In this document: positions 1 through 11,200 of the stretch, in pieces | Layout: every line of letters starts with the position of its first letter | Numbering within the stretch: position 1 is the first letter of the stretch | Source of the DNA: Macrocystis pyrifera | Taxonomy: Eukaryota; Sar; Phaeophyceae; Laminariales; Laminariaceae | Direction: 5' to 3' | NCBI GenBank assembly: GCA_031763025.1 | Contig: JASSKH010000045.1 | Location: forward strand, 1,261,001 to 1,325,000 | DNA: 64,000 nt | Program-made: the position numbers and the translations under genes | The notes under the pieces: model-generated | The model's database searches: none | Told to the model about the DNA's origin: nothing | The model's input: only the letters and a program-made list of their open reading frames with translations

Positions 1-300
1 CGTTTGGGAGAGTTCCCCAAGCCATTCAGGTGAGACGTTAAGGCAACCGTGAGGAGCACGCGCATTCTATACAGCGCTTGCTGTGAGTTTCCCGAACCAT
101 TGAGGTGATATGTTGAGTTAACAGGTAGCACGTAAGGATGGCGTATATATCAATCAACGCTTGGGGGGGTTTCCTACGCCATTCAGGTGGGATGTTGAGC
201 CAACCGGTGGCACGTAAGGATAACGTGCATACAAAAACAACGCTTGGGGGGGGTCCTTAGGCCATTCGGGTGGAATGTTCTACCAACTGGAAACACGCTC
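1..300. repeat. ~80 bp tandem repeat, cut by the window edge
   Basis: About 3.7 units, each with ccattcaggtg(g)gatgttgag, ccaac.ggtggcacgtaagga and aacgcttggggggg. Unit starts at about 21, 97, 179 and 261. No gene seen. Confidence 0.8.
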
Positions 301-1940
301 GTTGTCGTACCTTTCTCCCTCCCTCCCTCCCCCCCCCCCGACCGTTCGTTGAGTGAACGATCTTGTAGCGACAAGCTTCGGCTCCTCTGAACGTCACGGG
401 CAGTCAGCCACCCTCCCCCCCCCTGGTCAAAATTATGACTAGAAGCATACCGCACGCTGAGGACGCTCTATTCAACCGCTTGGGACTTGAAGAAAAACAA
501 AGTGTCGAAAACAAATGACGACTACCACATGGGCTACTTTAAACTTTGAGCAGCCCGGGCTGCTGCTGGGGTAGAGGATAGGGGCCGTACCCGAAGTGCA
601 AGGCAAGGGGCTGGTACGACAGGTGCACGGCATGGTAGTTTCTGGCCGGGGCTGCTGCAATCTTTTCCTAGATGCTTGATAAAAATCTGCCCTCGTCGTT
701 TGTACGGTCGCTATACTACACCGTATTTATGACATGCGAGATACCACCCCCCCCCCCCCCCCGCCGACAAATGCCACTGAGATTATTGCTTATTTTCTCG
801 ACAACGGAGAAAGCGTACACGCCGGGCGACGCGTCCATGGAAAGATCCCGACAATCTCTTTTCCAAAGTCACAAGTTGTGGCGTATGTGCCCACCATAAG
901 GCAAGAATCAGCCCGTGTTCGACACGATCGGTTTGAATCATTTAGATTGCTGCGATCATCATCGCACACTAGTTCCGAGTACTTTGTCCCCCCCCCAAAA
1001 AAACGCGCGTGGTGTTATCAAAGGAGTTACGTACAGCAACAGGGTTTTGCATCGATTTATTGTCTTGTTGATCTCTGTCGCGCTTTTCAATCGCACTCGT
1101 CGACCTTTCACACTGCCGACATCCATACGCCGGACACCCGAACGCATGCAAATGCACTAACCTCTCTCGTGACACCGTATGAAAGGTACGTGAGCCACGG
1201 AGTCGACAGCGAAACTGGTGCTGTCCTCCTGGGGTCGGAACTCAAGAGCCGCGAAGAGTAGCTTCTGCGTGGAGGGTAATCACGAGCGAACATGGGTTTC
1301 TAGACGCTGCCTGAAGCAGGCGTTGTCGGGACGGGGTCATCGGACGTGTCTTGCGATAGGAGTAGCACTTTTCGGCCAAATAGTTTCTGCCTTAAGGGTA
1401 TTCTCCGTCGAGGAGCTAAGAAATAGAGTGATATAGTGTAGTAATAGAGTCGGAGGCGTGCTACGACGGGAGTATGATGGGAATACGGCCTTTTTTAACC
1501 AAACTATTTCTGAGTGACCATTAATGGGCTCCCTGACCCAATATCATAGGAATACCATTCTTAACACTAGTGATGTACAATATTATTCGTGATCTACCCA
1601 TGTACTAGGCTATACGGATTGGTCATCGGGTATGTAGCACTTTGTTTTTACTTTTCTCACAAAAAAAAAAACGTTTTTTAGGGGGAGGTATATATACTCG
1701 TACTGTAGAGCTCCTATAAAGTGTAAAATCAATTGAGGACCCTCAGAAAAGTCAGCCGCTGCCCCTATAAGGCAAGCGCGCGTCGCCGTTAGAATGTCAT
1801 TTGCGTTTTGCAACATGTTTCGCTGTATATCTATTAATACCTTGGGCCATGATATTTAAACGCATTTTTTTTCATCAACGTCAGTTCTTGGGTCGATACT
1901 GGTATACCAGGTATAAGAAGAGCTCCTCGAGTCAGGAACA
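300..1940. other. No supported gene
   Basis: C-rich runs at 322-340 and 747-762. 728-1015 resembles, in degraded form, the second TIR family (cctcgacaacgg-like core at 797-808). Open frames overlap on both strands and none shows family motifs. Confidence 0.5.
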
Positions 1941-1949
1941 TCAGGAAAT

Positions 1950-2495
1950 ATGAAAGATAGGTGTATGCATCACCACCATGCCGTGGCATGCATCGCTGTT
2001 ATCAACGAATACCCGCTATTTTTTTTAGGCGACATAAACGAGTCATCCTACGGTTGGGGTGCACCAGAAGTTCCTGAGCCCCTCACATTGGGAGCTCAAT
2101 ATCTCACCCGATACAAATTTACTTGGAAGAATTTTATTCGCGCCACCCGACCGAATAGACGAGTAAAAGTTTTATTGTAACTGCTGAGGGAACTCAATCG
2201 GTCAGAAACCTTTGGCCCAACAAGCGCAACCCCTACCGTCGGGTGACTCAAACGTGTGACATCCACGTTTATGTTTCTCGAGTGGCCGCTCCTCGTGCCG
2301 AGAGATGCAATACTGTTGAAGCTCGATCAAAAAGCTATAGGTGCATCACTATCATGCCGTGGCATGCATCGCTGCTTTTAATAAATACCCGCTACTCATG
2401 TAGGCGACACAAAGGTGTGACACCCACGTTTCTCAAGTGGACGCTCCCCGTGCCGAGAGACGCAACATTGTTGAAGCTCGATCAAAAAGCTGGTC
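1950..2495. repeat. Two-unit duplicated block
   Basis: 1960-2038 (atgccgtggcatgcatcgctg, then tacccgcta and aggcgaca) recurs at 2339-2412. 2242-2335 (cacgttt, ctcgtgccgagagatgcaa, gctcgatcaaaaagct) recurs at 2414-2493. The palindrome tgccgtggcatgca is in both. Confidence 0.75.
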
Positions 2496-2499
2496 GTCT

Positions 2500-2933
2500 T
2501 GAAGATGGGGTCAGTCGCACGACCGGCTCTGTACGGTACCGCCACGTCCCAAAGCTCCCCCGCCATTCAGGGGGGGGGGGGGGGGGGCAGACTGTCACAA
2601 GGATTACCCTGGACGGGGTAATCGATGGACCTTTCGCCCGTATTCCTCAGAAGATAACACCTTCATACCAGCCGATTTCAGCCCCCAGGGTACGCTTGGC
2701 TGATCCACGACATCGCTAGCTTCGTTGGTTGTATGCGCACGCGTAATTCTATACGACCACCGTTGAGGCGCGCACGCTTAATAAACCAGTCGTGACCTTA
2801 ATTTGACGTAGTATACCTCCCTCCACACGAGATGCGCGCTACGATAGGGCATTTGGGCATTTGTCACTTTTTTGCCTTGTGAGGCGATATTTCTGACGAA
2901 TGGGGCTTCTCACCTGAGGACCTACCCAACATC

Positions 2934-2969
<36 letters not shown>

Positions 2970-4400
2970 AACAGTGTTCGTTACAGGCCTAGGCCACATG
3001 GGATTTGCTCATTTGAGTACTCGTCGGATTAAGGGTGCATTTTTTTCCTTACACTCGACTGATGAGGCGTTCCTACGACTGAGGTCCAAACCTATTTTTC
3101 CTGAGGCTCCTATTCCCCCCCCAAGGTATATAACGCGGAAGTCCAAGGGGACAAGCACATGAACACGACTGATCAGTGATGCTTGGGATGTGCGCGGCGC
3201 GCACCTTCAATACTTAGATACGTACAAATATCCCCACTGCTTTCGGTACTACTAGTAGTGTACCTTCTTCAAATGCCGCCGGGTAAGGAAGCCGTGGTGG
3301 CTCAGAATGTTTTTCCCCCCGAAATGTGATACCTCTATCTTAAAACGCCTTCGATATTCGGAGCTCCTCAAGCGAGGAGTCTCAGAAAGTTGCGGGCAAG
3401 TGCGCCCCGATGTTGTAGCATGCGTCACGGTACGAAATATATGCGCTGTCTCGGAAAATCGACGCTCCCTAAACTGCAGGCAGACTGCTTGGTAGGCGGC
3501 TCCACGCCCCGCCACAATCCTGCACGCGACGGTCTTCTACATGACGTACCTTGAAATGAATTTTCTCATCCGCATCCATTGCGCATTTATTTACGGAGGC
3601 GTTTTTCTCCTCCAGGCACTCATCTTGTCTCGTTAACCCGTCCCTGTACGCGTTTCAGCCACTGCCCCCCGACGCCCTCCAATGACAAACATCAAGGCAA
3701 ACCCCCCCCCGTCTATTGTCGTGGCACGCTAGGGCAATGTGGGCCTGGGGACCGGCACCCTTGTCACCTTGACGCCCGTCAACTCTTTACAACGCTCCAC
3801 GACTATCAAGACCGTCGCCGATAAACAGAGAGGCTAGCTGCAGTCTTTCACACCTTGACCGGAACTGGGCCCACCAAAATATACGCCAGATGCTCCGCGT
3901 CAAGCCCAGCCCTCTTTTCGCTGCGAGCGCTCAAGGAATGCGAGCATTTGGGACACGCAATCTACAGCATGTACGTACTGTGACTGAGACTGTCGGCGCT
4001 TGCTACAACGCGACAATACCAGGGGACCACTGTCGGAATCCCCCACCGGAGGTCTGTTTGTGATTTTATTGCGGGCGATCAGATGACAAATCTTCAGAGA
4101 GTACACTTTATGTTGGCGGCGGTTGGTTTTGCTTTTGAACAAAAAAAACACTTTCCATTCCTCCCCTCGGACTCCACCGTATACAGAGGTTGCGTGCTGG
4201 AACCCTCCGAGTTTTCTATTATAGCACCACACAAGAAGTAGACAAATCAAGCAGGGCTTCTTACGCCCACAGCAACGGTCGGGCTTTCCTGCTGAGCCTA
4301 TGCGCCGAAGATGGTGTACGGTGGATTGGCAACACGCACTCACAGCAATGGTCCACTCAAAGCTAGAGTTACCTCCGTAATCTTTACCTCAGAGGTATCT
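2500..4400. other. No supported gene; homopolymers
   Basis: Poly-G at 2571-2587 and a 28-30 nt poly-T at 2936-2964. Several mid-size open frames on both strands overlap each other; none has recognisable motifs. Confidence 0.5.
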
Positions 4401-4409
4401 TCAAAACTC

Positions 4410-4870
4410 TTACGAACAAGTAGGCCAATGTGAAAGAAGCTTCAAGGGATTGGCCATCCAGACAAAGTTTTCAAGTAATAGGCCACTCAAGAACTCTTTA
4501 AAAAAATGGGCCAATCAGAAATCGCCGTTCTTTATGAAAAGAGTGGGTCAAGCAGAAACTCCTTAAAATAGAAGGCCCAAACTCCTTTAAATAGTAGGCC
4601 CTTCGGAAAAGACCTAAATATATCAGGCCAATCAGAAACCTCCTAAACGAAATAGGCCGGAAAAGTCCTACTGCACACAAAGTAGGCCAGAAAGAAAACC
4701 CTAATCAAATTAATCATTCAGAAAACTCTCAAACAAAACAGGCCAATCAGAAAAATCCTAAACGAAGTAGGCCAACCAGAAAAGTCCTACGCAAAGTAGG
4801 CCAGACAAAAAAGACCTACACAAAATTGGTCATTCAGAAAACTCTCAAACAATAGAGGCCAAATAGAATA
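4410..4870. repeat. ~37 bp tandem array 'aagtaggccaatcagaaaa'
   Basis: A dozen or more degenerate units alternating aaact/agtcct(a)aa, acaaagtaggcca and (a)gacagaaaa. A-rich with no coding potential. Confidence 0.85.
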
Positions 4871-5328
4871 GTCTTGAACTTAATTTTCCCCTAGCAGAGA
4901 CCTGCGGCCTTGAAATCCTTCGTCCCTAGCGCGCTCTGAACTCAACTTGCTACCCCTACGAAGAGAATCATAGGTACGAAGACACCGCGTACTATACTCA
5001 CCAGGTAGCCTCTGGCATACGCGACGTCGGCAAAGCTGTTCTTCCTTATGCAGATTATCCTGATGCCAATAAGCCGCTTGGATGGAGGGAGAAATATTGT
5101 CATTGACAGCCACGGGGCAGACGGCACTCGAATAAAATCGACCTATATATATCATATGTATGGCTGCTTACGCTCGGCGATGGAGAGAGAGATAGACGCA
5201 GCATCAAGGCGATATCTAGTAAAAATTACCCTCGACTTTGTTGCACTGTTAGATACGCTCGTACCAGGCAGTACGCAACAACATCGACAATACACAGATG
5301 CGACATCGCTAACCGATGTAAATGAGAC

Positions 5329-5475
5329 ATGGCCGTCGAGGCTGTGGACCAATCAGAACTGCCATCGGAGCTTCCTCCAGGGGTCCACTTTTCCACCCAG
5401 GATGCTATTAATAGCAGACCGCGGTTTGATCCCTTGATTGACCTGACCGTCGTAGCTAAACTAAAGAAAATATGA
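5329..5475 (+). CDS. Short open frame, possible gene or transposon fragment
   Basis: ATG to TGA, 48 codons: MAVEAVDQSELPSELPPGVH, then FSTQDAINSRPRFDPL and a short tail. Composition looks protein-like (balanced charges, no low complexity), unlike most open frames here. I cannot name a family. It could be a remnant of a larger gene or retroelement, or chance. Confidence 0.25.
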   Translation: MAVEAVDQSELPSELPPGVHFSTQDAINSRPRFDPLIDLTVVAKLKKI

Positions 5476-6225
5476 TGTCAAGCTACCAAAAAACGTTCAC
5501 CTACTACGGGGGGAAACATAGTAATCCGAAATCATATGCAAGTCGACGAGGGAAGAAATGGCTGAAGTCTTCGCCCGACAAAAGTTGTCGATGAAGGCAC
5601 GGACCGTTTATGGGGAGGGGGGGGGGGGAGGAGAGCCTGCTGCGCGAGCCCGGGTATGAGGCACGACTACATTCTATCTGTAGGAGGGAGACAGAAAAAA
5701 AGGTGCATGAGAATGAAAGAAAAAAGAAAGCAATCAGAACCAACACATGGTGCGTGAACATGGGGGAGTACCTGATCTTTCGGTCCACAGCAGTGGGCTC
5801 TGATTGGCCGTGCATATAGGGAACTATTGATATTCATCTTAATCTACAATTGTTGCTCACGTTTGCGCCCGGATTGATATTTGCTCTCTACGTGACGACA
5901 CTGACATGCATTGAAGGGATGTGTTATCAAATGGTCCATGTGTACAAATAAACAAAAAAAACTCAGCCTTCCGGGCCCCCGAAGCCAGTGGGTTAGCTTA
6001 CACTACGGAGAACAATTATTTTATTGTGAGCCATGACTCTTGTAGAATCGTAGTCAGCTTTATGCCAGTAAATGCTTACTATTAATAGTTCGCCAACAAT
6101 CGATCCTTGGAGGCCATTCAACCCTAATATGGGCCATACGACGCACTAATATATCCATAGCTGGTGTGTCTCAAGTATGTACAATGCGCATGCAATTTTG
6201 TCGACCTAAATATGTCGATCGACGG
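5476..6225. other. No supported gene
   Basis: Holds a G run at 5617-5628 and an A-rich region at 5694-5730. Nothing else seen. Confidence 0.4.
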
Positions 6226-6745
6226 CTCCCTCGACCCTTGACGAACAGCCAGCCGTCAAGAAGCTTCCGACACTGAGAATAGAGCATTGTATGCCGGCTG
6301 ACGACTCTTTCTGTCCTTGACGGACTGCCGTCAAGGAACTATCCACGCTGAAACTAGTACCTGGTATATTATATGCCAGCCGACGCCACTCTTACCTCTT
6401 GACGGACAACCGTCAAGGCACTCCCGACCCTGAAAAAAGGTATACCGAAAGCCGGTTGACGCCAATCTTGCCCCTTGATAGACATCCGTCAAGGAACTCC
6501 CTACACTAAAAATAGTATATTGAACGCCGGTTGACGGCACTCCTGCCTCTTGACGGACAGCCATCAAATAAAGTCCCTACACCAAAGCTAGTGTATTATG
6601 TACCGGTTGACAGCACTCTTAACCCTTGACAGACAGCCGGCAAGGAATTCCCAACACTAGCCCTAGTATATTACATGTCGGTTGACGGCACTCTTGACTT
6701 GACGGACGGCCATCAAGGAACTCCCCACACTAAAACTAGTATGCT
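6225..6745. repeat. ~75-80 bp tandem array with an internal hairpin in each unit
   Basis: About seven units. Each has cttgacggaca(a/g)ccgtcaagg (an 8-10 bp inverted repeat with a 3 nt loop), then aactccc.acact.aaa.tagta, tatt..atgccggttgacggca and ctcttg. The stem is kept in most units despite substitutions. Confidence 0.85.
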
Positions 6746-7198
6746 TAGTCTAAAGAGGCCTTCACTGATCAAAACTAGACCGCCGTTCGACACTCTTGTA
6801 TCCAAACATCTAGAAGACACCACATAGCCCAACCAAACCTCCAATTTAGCGAGCGGTGGGACCGGGCCGTCTTCTCCTATCTACCCTCCTGTGTAGTGAT
6901 CATGAGAACTGAACTCGAGATGAATTTTCCCCCACTCCCCGCATAATCACGCCTGCCGCCACACTAGCCAACCCGGCCTGTTGCTGGGGTAGGGGGTGTG
7001 TCCCACTAAAACGTAAGGAGAGCTGCACGATACGAGCGCGGGAGCACATGATACTTCTCGTGCTGCTGCGCGCCCATACTACGTTTGTATGAGGGGGGGG
7101 GGGGGGGGCACAATAATCAGAACCTACGATTGGACAAAAAAACAGGCGTCTCCCTTTGCTTATACGCTATATTTGGTTCTGATTATTACTATTACTAC
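6746..7198. other. No supported gene
   Basis: Contains a poly-G run at 7092-7108. Nothing else seen. Confidence 0.4.
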
Positions 7199-7199
7199 T

Positions 7200-7305
7200 A
7201 TTACGGGGGAACATAGTAAATAGAACCAAATATTGTCAGTAAAAATAGGTAAATATATAGGTTTTTGTGTGTGCCATAGGTCCTATTTACTATGGCCCCC
7301 CGCAA
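7200..7305 (+). mobile_element. MITE family 1, copy 1
   Basis: TIR ttacgggggaacatagtaaa at the left and ctatttactatggccccccg at the right. The core aaatattgtcagtaaaaatagg defines the plus orientation. A second partial right end (ctatgttccccgcaata) follows at 7310-7327. Confidence 0.9.
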
Positions 7306-7781
7306 AATTGCTATGTTCCCCGCAATAGACGACCTGATGAGACCATGCTCCTCAATGGTTTGGGTCGATATATAAACCGGGTATAGCATATCACTCTGTC
7401 CCGAAATATTAGGACCGTTTGTATTAAACATTAACGCGCAGACAACTGTTATACTTTGGTACAGATTGGTATACCATATACTTGGGCTTCCCAAGAGTTC
7501 AGCGATGTAACGCACTTCAACTCGTGTTCCACCAGTGCTCGTACGCTATATACGCGGGACTGTCACCAAAACGAAGCATCTTCGATTCATCAACTTTAAA
7601 TCGGAGGAACTCCCCAGATACGAAACACGCCTCCTCGGCACTACCACCAAGTCCCGAAGTATATGGACCGCTTGTGTTGAATACGCTAACTGTCCGTACT
7701 TCTCGGGACAGAGTGATGCGTAAGTTGTCTTCTCCGGGACCCGCGGCCTTAAGTGGGTGTCGCTTCATCTCCCCCTTCCTC

Positions 7782-8259
7782 CTAGTGATCGTGCGTAAGA
7801 AAATGGAGAGAATACGCCCCCACACCCTGCAAAAACACCCCTGTCGTCAAGCCCAGCCATACAATGCTCAGAGCGTCGTCGAATCGAGCGACGAGAGACA
7901 GCATCCAGGCCACCAGGACGTAGTGGAAACCCCAGCTATCCCCCCTGCTGTGCGCGAACGCACCGAACAGCACGACATGCGCCGCGACCGCCGATAACAG
8001 GCAGCAGTACTCGACCAGCTGATTCCTCGTGCTCCTCAAAGAGGGGGGGGGCGGGACGACCATGCTCGTTTCTCTCGAGACGAAGACCATGTCTCCGGGA
8101 AGGGTCTCCCACGCGAGCCGCAGGTGGTACACTAGCACCAAGACGACGAACAGGATGAGGAGAATGGAGACCACCGCTTGTACGGTGGAAAATTCGCCGC
8201 CGGAGTCCTGGAGGTCCTCGAACTCCTTCAAGCGGGAAAAAGTGGAGATGACCAGTCCG
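7782..8259 (-). CDS. Gene A exon 3 (terminal)
   Basis: Acceptor TCCCAG|CGGACT. One base completes the split codon, then GLVISTFSRLKEFEDL and four strongly hydrophobic segments, ending GAYSLHFLTHDH and a TAG stop. Gene B has a GT donor right after GAYRLR; this copy has no GT there and simply reads on to a stop about 10 codons later. Predicted loss of the C-terminal exon, or gain in B. Confidence 0.85.
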
Positions 8260-11200
8260 CTGGGAGATGCACAGGGATTAGGTGTGGGGGTGGGGGGATG
8301 GGGTGGTGGTGGGGGGTTATGTTGGCTTCACATTTTAGAGAACACAGCGTGTTTTTGTTGGTTGGGGATGAGGGGGAGGGTGCGGGTTTTCAATGTAGCA
8401 TGACCGTGAAAAGGTGGAGATGGGCGGTCCGCTGAGCAGCACAGCAGTATCGGTTGGGGGGTGCAAGCGTAAAAGATCGGAGATGGCCAGGCCGCAGTAT
8501 TGTTGCTGAGGTCGCGAGGTAGATGCACAGGGAATTGGGCGGCGGGTGGGGTGGGGTATACGAGCTTTGAATATGGCATGAGCGTGAAAAGTGGAGACGA
8601 CCGGTCTACTTTGAAACACAGGGTTTTAGTGGGGTGGGTGGAGGAGGGCACCGGCGTGAAATAGGGGAAATGACCGGGCAGCTGTGTTCTGCTTTGGGCT
8701 CGTGAGATAGATGCGCAGGGTTGAGATCGGCGGGCTGGAGAGGGTACCCGTTTTTTTTTTCAAGAAGGCATGAGCGTGAAAAAGTGGAGATGACCAGCCC
8801 ACCGTTTGTTGTTGGGGTGGCGAGACAGATGCACAGGGTTGTTGCGGGGGCGTGGAGGGGGGGGTACCGGCGCGAAATAGGGAAGATGGATGACCAGTTC
8901 GCTGTTTGCTTTTGAGGTCGCGAGATGGATGCATTCGGTGTTTTTTTTTTTCGGACTGGTACTGGGGAAGGCGTGTCGCTCTCAACCTTCATCACCTTTA
9001 TTTTCAGCCGCTCAGACTCGACTGACTAGCTACCCTACTTATTGGGCACTTTTCAAGCTTTCAAGTATTTTTTTTTTTTTTTCGTTTTCACGCGCTATGC
9101 GCTGCCATGATGAGGATTGTTTGTGACTCTGCGCAAGCAACATACGTTCATGCCCATTCTTGAGGGAGGTGAGGCACAGAGCCATCGCCTGAGTGGCGTA
9201 AACGTGGCAATAGTGAATGGACATTGAGGTAGCCCGCCTGCGGTAGCACCGGTCGTCGGGTGGTCGGAGAGAAAACGAGTTTTTCAAGAGGGCATGAGCG
9301 TAAAGAGGCGTGGATGACGTTTCAACGGTTGTTGGGGCCGCGAAAAAAATACACAAGAGTAGGTCGGGGCAGGGTTTGGGGGTACGAAGCTTGCAAGGTG
9401 GCATGAGAGCGCGAAAAAGTGGAGGCGACCAAGTCCATTGTTGTTTTCGGGGTCGAGAGATGGATGCCTAACAGGGTTGGTTGGAGGGTATGGGAGGGTA
9501 CGAGCGTGAAAACGTCGAGACGACCAGTCAAGTCCGCTGTTTGTTGTGAGGGGTGCCAGATAGATGCACAGGATTTGTCAGGGGGTGTACTCGATAGGAG
9601 AGATGTACTCGATCTCATGCATGGCCGTAGTCGTATGACCATAGACCCTCGCATCCCTACAATGCCGGGACGGAGTATGTCGGGTTTTCACCGACCAGGC
9701 AGACATTGCTTTCACCAAGCGCGAAGCGCCGTGAGGTGTTGGGCGAGTCGCATAAAGGGTGAGCTGCATCCTACTAAGAACCGCTTGTGAGGCGGACTTG
9801 CATATGGATGACAGCTTCAATGAGTTAGTTTAATTTCCGGTGTAGCCACTTCCAGAGACAGCAATGGGAGTACTATGTAACTGCCTCTTGGGTGCCTTAC
9901 CTTGAACACTACGTGATACGATCAATTCCCTTGTGCAGAGAAAAGGTTCTTTACTTCGCACAAATGATCTAACTCGACGACCAGCTATGGGCGACCGCCA
10001 AAAAAAAAAAAAAAAAAACGGTACCCTGGATGTCTAGCTCACGTAGTGAGCGGCATGTTTTACAGTGTCGTTGCCAACCGACGCCAACCCAACCCATATA
10101 TAATATATATAATAGGGGCTTTGTCGGGGGGGGGGAAGGGGTACAGTTTTTTGTGTTTTAGGTGTGCCACTCAGGGCGTCAATACAAGCACCGCTTGGCA
10201 TTTCATTATTATGACTAAATGGTCCTTAAATTTTCGTAAGGCAGTAGCAGCCTATGGACCTAAGGTCCGACTACATACATAATATAAGCGTGGCATTTTG
10301 GAGCTGAAGTGAGTATGTGCAGATTGCCCAAGGAATCGGACGCCTCTGGCAGGCGCTTCACCAGTATTTCTCCGGAAACGAAAGGACGCAAACATGCGGT
10401 GCCACAGATACTGCACCCACATGGAATACGTTGCTCCCGTCATTTCCCCACCCTGCTGCAGTATCACTGTTGCTGTATTATTTGTACAGTACTCGTAGTA
10501 CAGGCCGTGTAAACACTAAACAAACGAGCACTGAAAAAGCCCGACTAGCAATGGGGAGAACAAGCACCGAGTCTTAAAAAAACGAAAGCTGTGTGGGATA
10601 TGTACCCTTTCGCAGTAAAGAAATCCAACCTGAGCCCGAATTCCTGTTTCTTATTCAAGCAGGTGTCCTGTACTGCTGTATGGTCGGCGAGAGTTCTTGG
10701 TGTTCGCCTCCATAGGATAAACCTTGTTCAGTCAGCGCTGAAGGAAGTAGCCCCGTGGTTTACTCTATGTGCGTAGACGAGCAAAATAAGTACCTTTGGG
10801 CCCACTTCGCCCTGTCACCGCTAATATCATTAGTAACATTAGAGTTGATGATCAAGCCCCTAATCAGCGCCTGCCTGTGGTGCTTACCTTGCGATGATCA
10901 CCGCCGGGAAGTAGGGTTTAGTAACCAGAGACTCGAACCTCTCATCGTCAAGGATCTTGCACACGAACGCCTGCTGCACGAGAACAGTAGTAGCACCAGG
11001 TTGTAGGAGGGAAGGCAACGTCGATACTCGCTGATCTTAGCTAGGCTGAAGCGTTGTTACTGCTGCTGTTATGATACTGCTTTGAATGAGGTTGAAAGCC
11101 CGGGAATTACCTGGGTTCAGGCACTGGGATCGTATTTGTAATACTTGGAAGCCTCACGACCAACGACCCACGTCCTGTCGATGATTCCATTCGTTAAGTC

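Noticed and set aside
7482..7997. Plus-strand open frame of 171 codons
   Set aside because: Antisense to gene A exon 3.
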